Assembly (NCBI RefSeq): GCF_002067135.1
Contig: NZ_CP020105.1
Coordinates: 1,550,001 to 1,614,000 of the forward strand
Direction of reading: 5' to 3'
DNA: 64,000 nucleotides
Source: Spirosoma rigui
GTDB taxonomy: Bacteria; Bacteroidota; Bacteroidia; Cytophagales; Spirosomataceae
Position 1 is the first letter of the stretch; every line of letters starts with the position of its first letter. The notes under the pieces were generated by a model. The model had not been told where the DNA came from, did no database searches, and saw only the letters and a list, made by a program, of their open reading frames with translations. Positions 42,370-51,888 of the stretch are shown piece after piece. The translations under genes and the position numbers were made by a program.

Positions 42370-45300
42370 TCAATATTTCAGGACCTTACGCAAGGTATGC
42401 CGGTCGCCCACTTCAATCAGTAACATATACAGGCCGTTGGGCAATCCGCTCAGGTCCAGCTTCGTCTGTCGGTTGCGGGTTGTTTGCTGCATCACCGTCC
42501 GTCCTTGCATACTCGTCAGTGATAATCGGGCTGCGTCGCGTGTCAGAGGCATATCGAGGTCAACCGTAAGTACCTGGCTGGTGGGTACGGGATAGGCTTT
42601 CACGAGCGGATCGAGCGAGTTATCTTCAATACCCAATAGGGGGGCGACCGATACCGTAGCAGTGCCTGATATGGTTCCGGTACCGCAGGAATTCAGCAAG
42701 GACGTTAACCGGTATACCGTCGTTCGGGCGGGTCGTACTTCAGCAATGTAGGGTGTCGTGGTTGCCGTAGCCGTATAGCTTCGGATACTATCCGCGTAGT
42801 TAATCGTCCACGGACCGTCTCCTCCCAGTGCAATCGTCAGGTTGGCGGGCTGCCCCTCATAGATCGTTTGCGTACCGGCGAGTGTAGCCGTTGGCAGGGA
42901 GCGAATGGTGAGCTGCGTGGGGCTGTTGCTGCCCGTAACGCCGACTTCCGGGTTAAGCGCTTTAACGCGAACCGCGTATTGACCGCCCGGTGTCGATAGC
43001 GGAATCGTAGCTGTTACTGGTGATGAACCGGCCGTGGCCTGGATGTCGTATTTTTTGCTTGTATCGGCGATGCTGACGAGTTCGAACCGGAAACTGTTAC
43101 CGGGGTTGAATTCTCCCGTGGTAGTGAACGGTACCGTCAGGGACGTACCTGCGCATAGAGTTGTGCTTTGCAAGGCTCCCGTACTAATCGTTGGAATGCG
43201 CACGGTTACTTCGGCGGTAGCCGGGTTGCCCGGTAAGCCAACGCCACATCCATTAGTTACCGCCGTAACCTGGTAGGTTGTGTTGCCACGGGGTAGTACG
43301 GAAATCGTGGTGTCACTGCTGCGCGAGGTACCGGTGTAGCCACCCGATATGGTGTAGCTGTAGGGAGCCGAGCCCGTAAAGGTCAGGCGAAGCGGGACCC
43401 GGAGTCCCAGGTTCGTGTTTGACACCGGCGCCCGCAATGCCAGCGTCGGCGTCGTATTAACAACCACCCGGATCACCGAGCGGGCGCTGTAACAGCCGTT
43501 GCTGCCGATCTGATACACATAAAAGGGGTCTCCTGCGGGATCAATGTTCGTGTTCAGGGTCAACGGGGTCGGCGCTTCTGAGGTAGTCCGATTGTATGGG
43601 TCGATCCATCTGGCGCTGGCTCCCGTCTCGATGGTTGCCTGCAGCGGGGTAGCCTTGTCGTTGATACAGTAAGCGATCAGGGGTCTTGCTACAACGGGAG
43701 CGGCCGTAGTGTTTACGACAACCTGAATAGAAGCACGGCCGCTCTCGCAGGCATCAACCGTTTGAGTGACCTGATAGGTCTGAACGCCAGCCTGATTGAT
43801 GGCAGGCGTTGGCGCGCCGGGAAATGGATTGCCGTCCGGATTGTACCAGCGCAGGTTCTGTCCACCGGCCGACAGAGGACCGACGGCTTGAGCGGGCTGA
43901 TCGGTTTGTGCCTGACAGTAGGTTACGTTGCCAACGCTTGGAAGGCCGGGCAGGGGTTTGATGGTGACGACCAGACTGGCTTTACCACTTTCGCAGCCCT
44001 CGCCACTTGTTTGCGATGCCTTGTACGTTTGTGAACCAACAGCTGATGTTGGCGGAGTTGGTGCGCCGGGAAGGAGGATTTCACTATCGGTATACCACTT
44101 GATGGTGGTACCGCTGGCTGTTAGCGGTTGGGCGGGGGCGTTGTTGCAGAAGCTTACAGGCGTAACACCAGGTGCAGCCGGGGTAGCCTTGACGCGCACG
44201 TTCAGTCCGGCGCGCGGGCTTTCGCAGCCGTCCAGTGTCTGACTTACATAGTACGTAGTAGTGGCTACTGTTGCGTTCCCGGGAACCGGCGCTGTAGATG
44301 AGGCTGTACCGCCCGACGCACTAGTGCCGTACCAGTTTGCATTGGCACTCTGAACCAGGGTCGCCGTTAATACGGGGGGCGTTGTTCCCTGGCAGAAATC
44401 CACGGGCGACGTGCCGGGCTGGTTGGGGGTATCCTTGACCAGAACGGGTATGGGTGCCCGGTCGCTCTCGCAGGTATTGACCGTTTGGCTGACGTAGTAA
44501 TTGGTAGTGCCAATAATGCCCGTATTAGGCGTTGTTGCCGTTGCGGTGCCCGTTCCGCCGGTAGCGTTGGTACCGTACCACCGTAGACCTGTACCGGTTG
44601 CCGAGAGGGGGACTGCGGTGCTCCCTTCGCAGTAGGCGCTGGGCGTGCTTACGCTGGGTAGCGCCGGAATGGGATTTGTGGTAACCACAATGGCCGCCCG
44701 GCCGCTTTCGCAGCCATTAACGGTCTGGCTGACGTAGTACGTTTGTGACCCCAGTGCATCAGTTCCTGGAGACGGTGCTGTATTGGTTGCCGTTCCGCCG
44801 GTAGCGCTGGTGCCATACCAGTTTAACGTACCACCCGCCGATGATGAAGCTATTAGTGCCGATGCAGAGCGGCTTTGGCAAGCAATAACGGGCGATACGC
44901 CGGGAAGAGCCGGGGTTGCCTTCGTGGTAACCGAAATAGTAGTCCGTGGTCCTTCGCAGCCATTGAGTGTTTGGCTCACGAAATACTGAACCGTTCCGGC
45001 CTGGGTGGTGGAGGGAGTAGGTGCCGTTGCGGAGCCTGTCCCACTACTACTTACATACCAGTTCAGGGTTGCACCCGTCACGGGCGTAGCCGAGAGTGGA
45101 CTGGCTGCTACGTTCTGGCAATAGGACGGCCCTGTGCCGGTTGCCGGGGCTGGTGGCGTGCTCTTAACCTGAACCGGAATAGTCGTTCGCGGGCTTTCGC
45201 AGCCGTTTACGGTCTGGCTGACGTAGTAATTGGTGGTGCCAACAATGCCAGTGTTAGGAAGCGTTGCCGTACTGGAGCCCGTGCCGCCCGTGGCATCAGC

Positions 45301-46242
45301 ATACCAGCGCAGGCTTTGCCCTGAAGCCGCCAGCGGAACTGGGATGCTACCTTCACAATAGGGGTTGGGGGCCGTTGCCACGGGTGCTGCCGGTACACTG
45401 TTAAACGTCACAACGATGCTGGCGCGGGCGCTCTCACAACCATTAACGGTCTGGCTAACGTAGTACGTGCCACTGGCCGAAGGGGTTGGTGCAATACTCG
45501 ATGGGGTACCGCCGGTAGCGTTGGTGTTGTACCAGTTCAGCGTACCACCGCTCGCCGGGATAGCCGACAAAGGACTGGCGGTCTGTCCCTGGCAATAACT
45601 GACAGGACTCGTGCCGGGGGCTGCTGGCTTGGCCTTGACCGTTACTACGATACTGGCGCGGGCGCTTTCGCACCCGTTGATTGTCTGACTGACATAGTAT
45701 GACGTATTGCCAATAACGTTTGTACTGGGTGTGCTTGGGGTTGACGATCGTGTTCCGCCCGATATGCTGGTGTTGTACCAGTTTAAGGTGCCTCCCGTCG
45801 ATGGGGTGGCGACCAATGGACTCGCTTGGTCTCCTTCGCAGTAGGGCGCGGGGGTAGTAACGGCAGGCGGGGCAGGGGTGGTAACGGCAAGCGCCAGGCT
45901 ATTGGAGTTACGTACCGGACTGGTCGACGCAATCCGGATCTGGTAGGTAGCACTGGCCGTTGCCGGCGGAACGACGGCGACAAGGGATGTTGCCGTTGAG
46001 GATTGCGTGGTTAGATTAACGGGGCTGGTAAATGCACCGGAAGCATCAGAAAGCTGTGCGGCAAAGACATTTCCCGTACTAAACGTCCCGCTTGTGGTAT
46101 ACGTAATGACAACTGTGCTACCGGGGCAGACACTGGCTGGTGCAATGGAGCTTATTGTAATTGTCTGGGAAAAGCCAGCAACCGACAGTCCTACGACAAA
46201 CAACCATACAAAAAAGTAAGAGTAGAAGTTACGTCCTTTCAT
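42370..46242 (-). CDS. Secreted protein with ten Ig-like repeats and type IX sorting domain
   Basis: The ATG at 46242 starts a signal peptide (about residues 1-25, ending GFSQ). The 1290-residue product has an N-terminal beta-sandwich (25-120), then ten repeats of about 80 residues (about 125-935), each with a YCEG/YCQG-like start, LNWY or LRWY, and SQTVNGCES near the end. Each repeat keeps two Cys. Three further beta domains follow, then a C-terminal domain (AYPVPTSQVLTVDL to VLKY) of the type A signal for the type IX secretion system. It is probably a cell-surface or matrix adhesin; the ligand is unknown. Confidence 0.9.
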   Translation of the reverse strand: MKGRNFYSYFFVWLFVVGLSVAGFSQTITISSIAPASVCPGSTVVITYTTSGTFSTGNVFAAQLSDASGAFTSPVNLTTQSSTATSLVAVVPPATASATYQIRIASTSPVRNSNSLALAVTTPAPPAVTTPAPYCEGDQASPLVATPSTGGTLNWYNTSISGGTRSSTPSTPSTNVIGNTSYYVSQTINGCESARASIVVTVKAKPAAPGTSPVSYCQGQTASPLSAIPASGGTLNWYNTNATGGTPSSIAPTPSASGTYYVSQTVNGCESARASIVVTFNSVPAAPVATAPNPYCEGSIPVPLAASGQSLRWYADATGGTGSSTATLPNTGIVGTTNYYVSQTVNGCESPRTTIPVQVKSTPPAPATGTGPSYCQNVAASPLSATPVTGATLNWYVSSSGTGSATAPTPSTTQAGTVQYFVSQTLNGCEGPRTTISVTTKATPALPGVSPVIACQSRSASALIASSSAGGTLNWYGTSATGGTATNTAPSPGTDALGSQTYYVSQTVNGCESGRAAIVVTTNPIPALPSVSTPSAYCEGSTAVPLSATGTGLRWYGTNATGGTGTATATTPNTGIIGTTNYYVSQTVNTCESDRAPIPVLVKDTPNQPGTSPVDFCQGTTPPVLTATLVQSANANWYGTSASGGTASSTAPVPGNATVATTTYYVSQTLDGCESPRAGLNVRVKATPAAPGVTPVSFCNNAPAQPLTASGTTIKWYTDSEILLPGAPTPPTSAVGSQTYKASQTSGEGCESGKASLVVTIKPLPGLPSVGNVTYCQAQTDQPAQAVGPLSAGGQNLRWYNPDGNPFPGAPTPAINQAGVQTYQVTQTVDACESGRASIQVVVNTTAAPVVARPLIAYCINDKATPLQATIETGASARWIDPYNRTTSEAPTPLTLNTNIDPAGDPFYVYQIGSNGCYSARSVIRVVVNTTPTLALRAPVSNTNLGLRVPLRLTFTGSAPYSYTISGGYTGTSRSSDTTISVLPRGNTTYQVTAVTNGCGVGLPGNPATAEVTVRIPTISTGALQSTTLCAGTSLTVPFTTTGEFNPGNSFRFELVSIADTSKKYDIQATAGSSPVTATIPLSTPGGQYAVRVKALNPEVGVTGSNSPTQLTIRSLPTATLAGTQTIYEGQPANLTIALGGDGPWTINYADSIRSYTATATTTPYIAEVRPARTTVYRLTSLLNSCGTGTISGTATVSVAPLLGIEDNSLDPLVKAYPVPTSQVLTVDLDMPLTRDAARLSLTSMQGRTVMQQTTRNRQTKLDLSGLPNGLYMLLIEVGDRHTLRKVLKY
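43437..45870 (-). repeat. Ten tandem coding repeats of about 240 bases
   Basis: The repeats correspond to the Ig-like units of the secreted protein. They are diverged at the DNA level but share blocks that encode the YYVSQTVNGCES phrase, which recur about every 240 bases. Boundaries are approximate. Confidence 0.8.
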
Positions 46243-46557
46243 AAAGGTGATCAAGTGAGACAATTTAGGGCATAAAGTTAACCTTTTGTATCCCATATCC
46301 GGATTCGCAAAATGGCTGACTTCAGGGCAGGAATTGGTTGAACGGGCAGCCAGTTGCCGATACGCATCTGTGAACCAAATGACTGATTTTGTAGAGCGAT
46401 TAATTTAAATGAACTGTAGGGTAAAAACCGTCCTACCCAAACACAACAAAGATGATAACTACGGGACAAAAAAAAGCCATTACCCGGCGGTAATGGCATT
46501 AAATTATTGAATGATAGTGATAAATAAGGATATAGTAGCCGAAAAGCCTTACTCTGT
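46243..46557. other. Spacer between the adhesin-like and GH3 genes
   Basis: A 315-base stretch with no gene I can support. It holds the terminator of the upstream GH3 gene at its right end and presumably the promoter of the adhesin-like gene near 46260-46290, where TAACTTTA is seen on the minus strand. Confidence 0.5.
46466..46497 (-). terminator. Terminator of the GH3/hydrolase gene
   Basis: GCCATTACC (46476-46484) and GGTAATGGC (46489-46497) form a 9-base stem with loop CGGC, followed by a T-run of eight on the minus strand. Confidence 0.92.
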
Positions 46558-49500
46558 TTATTCAATAGAGTTGTAAATGACTTCGTGGATACGGCGCCGG
46601 AGTTTAGTCGTGTTGATTGAGTTATTACCGGCGGTAGGGTATATGCGGTTCGATAGAAAGATGAAAATCAACTCTTCGTCCGGGTCGACCCAAACCACAT
46701 TACCCGTGAAGCCGGTATGCCCGAAAGAACGGGCCGAAGCCTGAGACGCCATATAAACGCTGCTGGGGCTCTCCGGATTTGGCTTGTCCCAACCCAGCGA
46801 CCGGTGGCTTCGGCTACTGAGTGTCTGAGTGAAGTAAGGTACCGTCATTGGATTCAGAATACGCTGCTGACCATAAGCGCCCTTCTGTAGGTTCATCTGA
46901 AGCAACGTGGCAATGTCACGGGCGTTTCCGAACAAGCCCGCGTGACCTGATACACCACCCTGTACGGCGGCCATCTGGTCGTGGACGGTACCTACCAGGA
47001 GCTGATTCCGGTAGTACGTATCCTGCTCTGTTGGGGCGCAGTGTGGATTTTTGAGCCGTTGCAGAGGGGTAAATCCTAACTGGTGAATACCTAACGGTTT
47101 GTATACGTTTTCCGTCACGAACTGGTCGAGGGGCTGTTTGCTGACCCGCTCGACGATTTTCTGCAAGGTCAGGAAATTCAGGTCGCTGTAAACGTAGGCG
47201 GGTTTGCCCGACTCGTCGGTTTTGCGTGACATTGGTGACTGAACAACCCACTTCCAGACTGAATCTTTCAGAGCGGGGACGGCCCACAGTGTTGGGGCAA
47301 TCTGCAGCGTGTGCAGGCTGTCGGGTGTAGCATTGTAAAATTCGGCTTTTAAGCCTCCACCCGGTTTGCGCGTACGATCCCAGGTGGTCGGGTAGTAGGA
47401 AACCATACCCGACTGGTGCCAGAGCAGATCCTGGATCACGATATTCTGTTTGTTAGTACCCCGCAGTTCCGGTAGATAGGCCGATGCTTTCTGCGTCAGA
47501 TCGATTTGCTTCCGGTCATAAAGTACCATAACCGACTGAAGCGTGGCCAGCACTTTAGTTAGTGAAGCCAGATCGTACAGCGTCTCATCGGTAACTTTTT
47601 CGGCACCGGGTGCGTAGGTTACAGCACCGAAGTTTTTGTTGTAGACTACTTTACCCCGCCGGGCCACCAGAATTTCGCAGCCAGGAACAACGTGCTCCCG
47701 AACGGCGGTCTGAACCATGGCATCGATTTTCGACAGGCTTGCCGATTTCATGCCTACGCTTTCCGGGGAACCCATGGACAGACGTCCTTCCGGGTTAATT
47801 GTCTCGCCCATTCCAATCCGTAGATCACCCGACGAGATGGGCAGCATGCCACGGCTTCCCAGTCCGCCGAACAGCATCTGGGGAACCACGCGCTGCATTT
47901 CGTCGAGGTCCTGATAGGCACATACCAGTGCATCAGCCCCATTAAAGTTTGGCAGGCTGTAGGGTGATCCAAAAGCGGTAACGATTACTTTGGTTCCCCG
48001 CTGTTTAAGCCGGGCAATGAGGTCGAGCGACTGTTTCGTGATGCCAAACCGGCGGGTAGCCGATTCGCTCATGCGGTGAAAACTGATCACGGCTACGTTC
48101 GCGTCGCCAATCTGGGTCAGCATACTGAGCAGCTCGTGCTCGGAAACGGGCTTGTCAGGATAGGTCAGGGTATTGAACGGAGCGTACTGATTGAGGGTCT
48201 TCTGAAATACGTTGCCTGCTTCGGCACCAATGGCGATGGAGGCCAGGCGCAACGTATCCAGCCGGTTGAAGGGCAGAATATTCTCCTTGTTCGTGACCAG
48301 CGTTACCGACTGCTCGCATAGTTCCCGCTTCAGCAATTCGGCTTCCGGTGAGCTAAGGTCGCTGGCAAGATTATTCAGGCTGATCGGTTTGTAGTTGTTC
48401 AGGCCGGCCCAGTACTTGGCACGCAGAATTTTCTTCACCTTTTCATCGATGAATGACTGCGAGATGACCCCCTGCTGCACAGCGTTCAGAATATTTTGGG
48501 CTGCTTCGCGCACATTTTCGGGGTAGAGAAGAATGTCATTGCCGGCAATGAGCGCCCGCAAATTTACATCCATCGTTTTGGGAGCCCGGCTGATACCACC
48601 CATGTTAAGGGCATCGGTAAAGACAAGCCCCCGGAAACCAAGCTCATTTTTGAGCAGTTCCGTCACGATCTTTTCCGACAGTGTAGCCGCCAGCGCGGGC
48701 GTGTTGTCAATGACCGGAACATGGAGGTGACCCGTTACAACGCCCATCAGGCTATCGGCGATAAGTTTTCGGAACGGATAGAGATCAATATCGCGCATCT
48801 GTTCCGACGAGCGGCTAACCGTAGGGAGCGAGTGGTGCGAATCGACATTGGTGTTGCCGTGACCGGGAAAGTGCTTGGCAGTGGCAATAACGTGGGTTCC
48901 CTGCAGCCCCCGCATGTATGCCGACGCTTTGAGCGCTACGTTCTCTTTGGATTCGCCAAACGAACGAACGCCGATAACGGGGTTCGCCGGGTTGCTGTTA
49001 ATATCGGAAACGGGGGCAAAGTTGATATGGATACCCAGCCGCTGGCACTGCCGGCCAATTTCGGCGCCCATACGGTAAATGAGTTCATTATCACGGATCG
49101 CTCCGAGCGACATCTGCTTCGGAAAATCCATCGTGCTATCGAGTCGCATTCCCAAACCCCACTCGCCATCAATGCCAATGAGCAGGGGAACTTTAGCCTG
49201 TGCTTGGTATCGGTTGGTCAGGATAGCCTGCCGATGGGGACCGCCCTGGAAAAAGATCAGTCCGCCAACGTAGTTGGACTGAATCAGGTGATCAATGTAC
49301 TGATAATGATTTTCGTGGCGGTTGGAGAACGTGGCCACCATGAAGAACTGTCCTACTTTCTGCTCCGGTGTGAGGGTGTTAAACACACTGTCAACCCAAT
49401 GCGCTCCGCTGTCTGACATCGCAAAGACTTCAACGGGTCTGGCATAGGTACGAACACGGGAAACGGAGGGCACGACCGCCCTTTTCGGCGATAGTTTGTG

Positions 49501-49626
49501 AGGAGTTTTGGGTGTGGCCAGCCGGTTCCATATAGTACGCCCTGGATTAGTCAGGCCAAACGCAGTCAATAAACTGACGGACAGCAAGCCGACAAGCAAA
49601 ACCGGCCGTATGATGTTGTTCCGCAT
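46558..49626 (-). CDS. GH3 beta-N-acetylhexosaminidase fused to serine beta-lactamase-fold hydrolase
   Basis: The 1022-residue protein has an N-terminal membrane or signal segment (about 7-24). A GH3/NagZ-type barrel follows, with KHFPGHG (251-257), the catalytic-loop DSHH (262-265) and the nucleophile D338 in VFTDALNMGG. A GH3 second domain runs to about 600. The C-terminal part has SxxK (S688, K691), a Tyr motif (YSDLNF, Y813) and a GHTG segment, as in class C beta-lactamases and PBP-like esterases. This fusion is known in Bacteroidota. It probably acts on peptidoglycan fragments in the periplasm. Confidence 0.92.
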   Translation of the reverse strand: MRNNIIRPVLLVGLLSVSLLTAFGLTNPGRTIWNRLATPKTPHKLSPKRAVVPSVSRVRTYARPVEVFAMSDSGAHWVDSVFNTLTPEQKVGQFFMVATFSNRHENHYQYIDHLIQSNYVGGLIFFQGGPHRQAILTNRYQAQAKVPLLIGIDGEWGLGMRLDSTMDFPKQMSLGAIRDNELIYRMGAEIGRQCQRLGIHINFAPVSDINSNPANPVIGVRSFGESKENVALKASAYMRGLQGTHVIATAKHFPGHGNTNVDSHHSLPTVSRSSEQMRDIDLYPFRKLIADSLMGVVTGHLHVPVIDNTPALAATLSEKIVTELLKNELGFRGLVFTDALNMGGISRAPKTMDVNLRALIAGNDILLYPENVREAAQNILNAVQQGVISQSFIDEKVKKILRAKYWAGLNNYKPISLNNLASDLSSPEAELLKRELCEQSVTLVTNKENILPFNRLDTLRLASIAIGAEAGNVFQKTLNQYAPFNTLTYPDKPVSEHELLSMLTQIGDANVAVISFHRMSESATRRFGITKQSLDLIARLKQRGTKVIVTAFGSPYSLPNFNGADALVCAYQDLDEMQRVVPQMLFGGLGSRGMLPISSGDLRIGMGETINPEGRLSMGSPESVGMKSASLSKIDAMVQTAVREHVVPGCEILVARRGKVVYNKNFGAVTYAPGAEKVTDETLYDLASLTKVLATLQSVMVLYDRKQIDLTQKASAYLPELRGTNKQNIVIQDLLWHQSGMVSYYPTTWDRTRKPGGGLKAEFYNATPDSLHTLQIAPTLWAVPALKDSVWKWVVQSPMSRKTDESGKPAYVYSDLNFLTLQKIVERVSKQPLDQFVTENVYKPLGIHQLGFTPLQRLKNPHCAPTEQDTYYRNQLLVGTVHDQMAAVQGGVSGHAGLFGNARDIATLLQMNLQKGAYGQQRILNPMTVPYFTQTLSSRSHRSLGWDKPNPESPSSVYMASQASARSFGHTGFTGNVVWVDPDEELIFIFLSNRIYPTAGNNSINTTKLRRRIHEVIYNSIE

Positions 49627-50025
49627 AGGTACTCAATGGGTAAAAAAAAGGTACAGTCAGCTATCGGTGGTTAGCGCCAAACCATAAAAGTAGCCAAACA
49701 AGGTCGTAAACCATAGCCTATGTATGAATAATCAATGATTTTAACGGAATATCATAAGCACTTCGTTTCGTTCTGGTTGCAAAAATCAGAATAAATTGGA
49801 ACTCCAATCAAGTTTCGCGAAGGTAGTACTACTTAATAGTCTGATTGGTATCCGGTTAACTCGCACAGAAATTTGGCCCGTTACGGGTTTCAGAACCAGA
49901 CCGATTAGTGATCCGTTAGGCGAATCGGGAGAACAAGACGTTTCCCGCCGTTTTTGTTTAAGAAAACCAGTGTTTGCTTGGTTGCGTATGTGTTCCTGAC
50001 ACTGGTATCGCTATCTTACTGCATT
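49627..50025. other. Spacer between divergent GH3 and rhodanese genes
   Basis: A 399-base AT-rich region. A near-consensus -7 box for the GH3 gene (TACTTTTA on the minus strand) lies at 49685-49692. No other motif, hairpin or short gene is convincing. Confidence 0.5.
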
Positions 50026-50526
50026 ATGAAGCTATTTTGGATTGTTCTCGGGTCGCTGCTTGCGGCAGGCAGTTCGGGCATGGCCCAGACAACCAGCAAA
50101 GCATATGGTGCTATGCTGGAAGCCATGTACCGAAAATCAGTGCCCCTGGTGACGGTCGATGAACTGAAGAAGATGCCCGATGTAGTCTTGCTGGATACGC
50201 GGACGAAGGAGGAGTACAACGTGAGTCACCTCCCCAATGCGTACTGGGTAGGTTATGACGACTTTGATTTGAAGCGACTGCCGGCGATCCAGAAACAGGC
50301 GAATGTGGTGTTGTATTGTTCGGTGGGGTACCGGAGCGAACGGGTAGGAGAGAAACTACTGGCTGCGGGCTATAGGCGTGTCCACAACCTCTACGGTAGC
50401 TTATTCGAGTGGGTTAATCAGGGAAACCCGGTAGTTGATAATCAGGGGAAGCCAACCCAGCGTGTTCATGCCTACTCGCGCCTGTGGGGCGTATGGCTGA
50501 AACGGGGCGACAAAGTGTATGACTGA
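50026..50526 (+). CDS. Exported rhodanese-domain protein
   Basis: The ATG at 50026 starts a signal peptide (about 1-20, ending GMAQ). The 166-residue protein has one rhodanese domain: VVLLDTRTKEEYNVSHLPNA, and the active loop CSVGYRSE with the catalytic Cys near residue 104. It should act in the periplasm as a sulfur carrier or thiol-handling protein; the partner is unknown. It ends 1 base before the convergent small gene. Confidence 0.88.
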   Translation: MKLFWIVLGSLLAAGSSGMAQTTSKAYGAMLEAMYRKSVPLVTVDELKKMPDVVLLDTRTKEEYNVSHLPNAYWVGYDDFDLKRLPAIQKQANVVLYCSVGYRSERVGEKLLAAGYRRVHNLYGSLFEWVNQGNPVVDNQGKPTQRVHAYSRLWGVWLKRGDKVYD

Positions 50527-50527
50527 A

Positions 50528-50773
50528 CTAGTAGGCCTTTGTGGGCCGTATTTGAGACAGTACCGTCAGCAAACGCTTGCTAATGGTGTTTTTGTCGATC
50601 TGCACCAGAGGCTGCCACGACGAACTAGCCGATGATTTTGACTTCACCGCTAGTGCTGCCGTTTTTGCGCGCATTTGTTTACGGGCAGCAAATACGTTGT
50701 GCGGATGCCCCATGCTCAGCGCCTGTCCGCTAACACCAACGACTAACATTCCAATTACCAGCAGGGTTTTCAT
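50528..50773 (-). CDS. Small exported basic protein of unknown function
   Basis: The 81-residue protein has a signal peptide (MKTLLVIGMLVVGVSGQALS, about 1-20). The mature part is basic and Ser/Lys/Ala-rich (AARKQMRAKTAALAVKSKSSASSSW), ending KRLLTVLSQIRPTKAY. I do not recognise it. Its tight convergent placement against the rhodanese gene suggests a shared terminator region. Coding status is moderate, supported by the signal peptide. Confidence 0.55.
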   Translation of the reverse strand: MKTLLVIGMLVVGVSGQALSMGHPHNVFAARKQMRAKTAALAVKSKSSASSSWQPLVQIDKNTISKRLLTVLSQIRPTKAY

Positions 50774-50846
50774 ACGTCCTTTTTTAAAGTACAACACAAA
50801 GATATAGGCTTTGTTTGGTATCTTGTATCACATAGTACTAAATATT

Positions 50847-50888
50847 TTTTCAGGCGGCTGATTGTTTTTCGCTTCAGCCGCCTGAAAA
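50847..50888. terminator. Bidirectional terminator hairpin
   Basis: Perfect 15-base arms (50847-50861 and 50874-50888) with T-rich left and A-rich right ends, directly at the end of the gene that stops at 50889. Confidence 0.9.
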
Positions 50889-51710
50889 TCAGTATACGAG
50901 GACTCGCTTTACCGCGCCGTCTTCCTGCTGCGTCACCGTGATGAAGTAGGTGCCCTGTGGTTTTTTGCCTAGATCGATCTGACCAACGAACTCGCCGGAG
51001 AAATCTTTCAGATCCCGGCGGGCTACTTCTTTGCCTTTTGTGTTGGTGACAATGATACTGACATCGCCTTTGGCGGGAGCCGTAAATCGCACGTTGAGCT
51101 GGTTCCGGTCGGGATTGTTCGGGAACGCATCCAGGCCCCGAATGGTGGATGGTTTGGCACTCATTGTGCGCGCCCAGTCTTCAAAGGGCCGCGCCAGTTG
51201 TCGATCCCAATCGCGCGGAATCTGCAACCTGAACCGGTTCATCTGGTCGGTTAGGGAGTCAGCCCCGCGCCGGAACTCGTATTGCCACGTCTGGCTATCC
51301 CAAGGGTCACGGGGACTACGGGGTTGCCGGTTTCGCCGGGCATACACATCGGCGGGTGCCCGATCTTTACCGGGTGTCGGTCGGTTCTTACGCACTATGC
51401 GCTCTCCGTCGTTATCATCGACAATAATGGTCATCTGGCGACGGCCTGATCCCTTACGGGTAGCTTTGAGCGAGTCGACCAGTTTCATAACCATTTTGTC
51501 CCGGTCCGGATCGGCCATACCGTCAATCCGATATGTACGCTCTGTCTCCCGTACATCGTCCCCGTTGCGCTCAATAATTCGAATGTTGACTTCCCGTCCT
51601 GCTTTCGGGGCGGTTGAATCGCTTTTCTGCGCTACGGCAACCGTTCCCACACTCAACGTGAGCACCAGGGCAGCAACGAACCGTTGACCAATAAAAACTG
51701 TTTTTTTCAT
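50889..51710 (-). CDS. Exported protein with type IX secretion sorting domain
   Basis: The 273-residue protein has a signal peptide (about 1-27, ending AVAQ), a highly charged Arg/Asp-rich middle (about 30-190, including DDNDGERIVRKNRP) and a C-terminal domain of about 75 residues (FPNNPDRNQLNVRF, GTYFITVTQQEDG, KRVLVY) that matches the type A sorting domain. It should be secreted by the type IX system. The charged middle is probably not globular. It is divergent from the histidine kinase gene, and a shared control region is possible. Confidence 0.85.
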   Translation of the reverse strand: MKKTVFIGQRFVAALVLTLSVGTVAVAQKSDSTAPKAGREVNIRIIERNGDDVRETERTYRIDGMADPDRDKMVMKLVDSLKATRKGSGRRQMTIIVDDNDGERIVRKNRPTPGKDRAPADVYARRNRQPRSPRDPWDSQTWQYEFRRGADSLTDQMNRFRLQIPRDWDRQLARPFEDWARTMSAKPSTIRGLDAFPNNPDRNQLNVRFTAPAKGDVSIIVTNTKGKEVARRDLKDFSGEFVGQIDLGKKPQGTYFITVTQQEDGAVKRVLVY

Positions 51711-51888
51711 GAGTACGAAGTGTTTATCGGGATAGTGATAAAGTCCTTATAACGAGGATAACTTGTCTGTTAAAGTTTGTTAAAGGGAAACTAGAGGCTA
51801 TGGTGATTCGTACTTTTACCTGAGAACCCCGCTCGTTTTTTCTATAGATGACGAAAATCCGGGAAGGTTGCATGAGTAAGCAAATAAA

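Noticed and set aside
43437-45870. CRISPR or DNA-level tandem array
   Set aside because: The periodicity is about 240 bases, lies in one coding frame and reflects protein repeats. There are no short identical repeats or spacers.
48496-49416. Open frame of 306 codons on the plus strand
   Set aside because: It is antisense to the GH3 domain, with no motif or start context. GC-rich third positions explain such shadows.
50026-50526. Rhodanese as partner of mnmH
   Set aside because: It is exported by a signal peptide and lies 30 kb away; MnmH already carries its own rhodanese domain.
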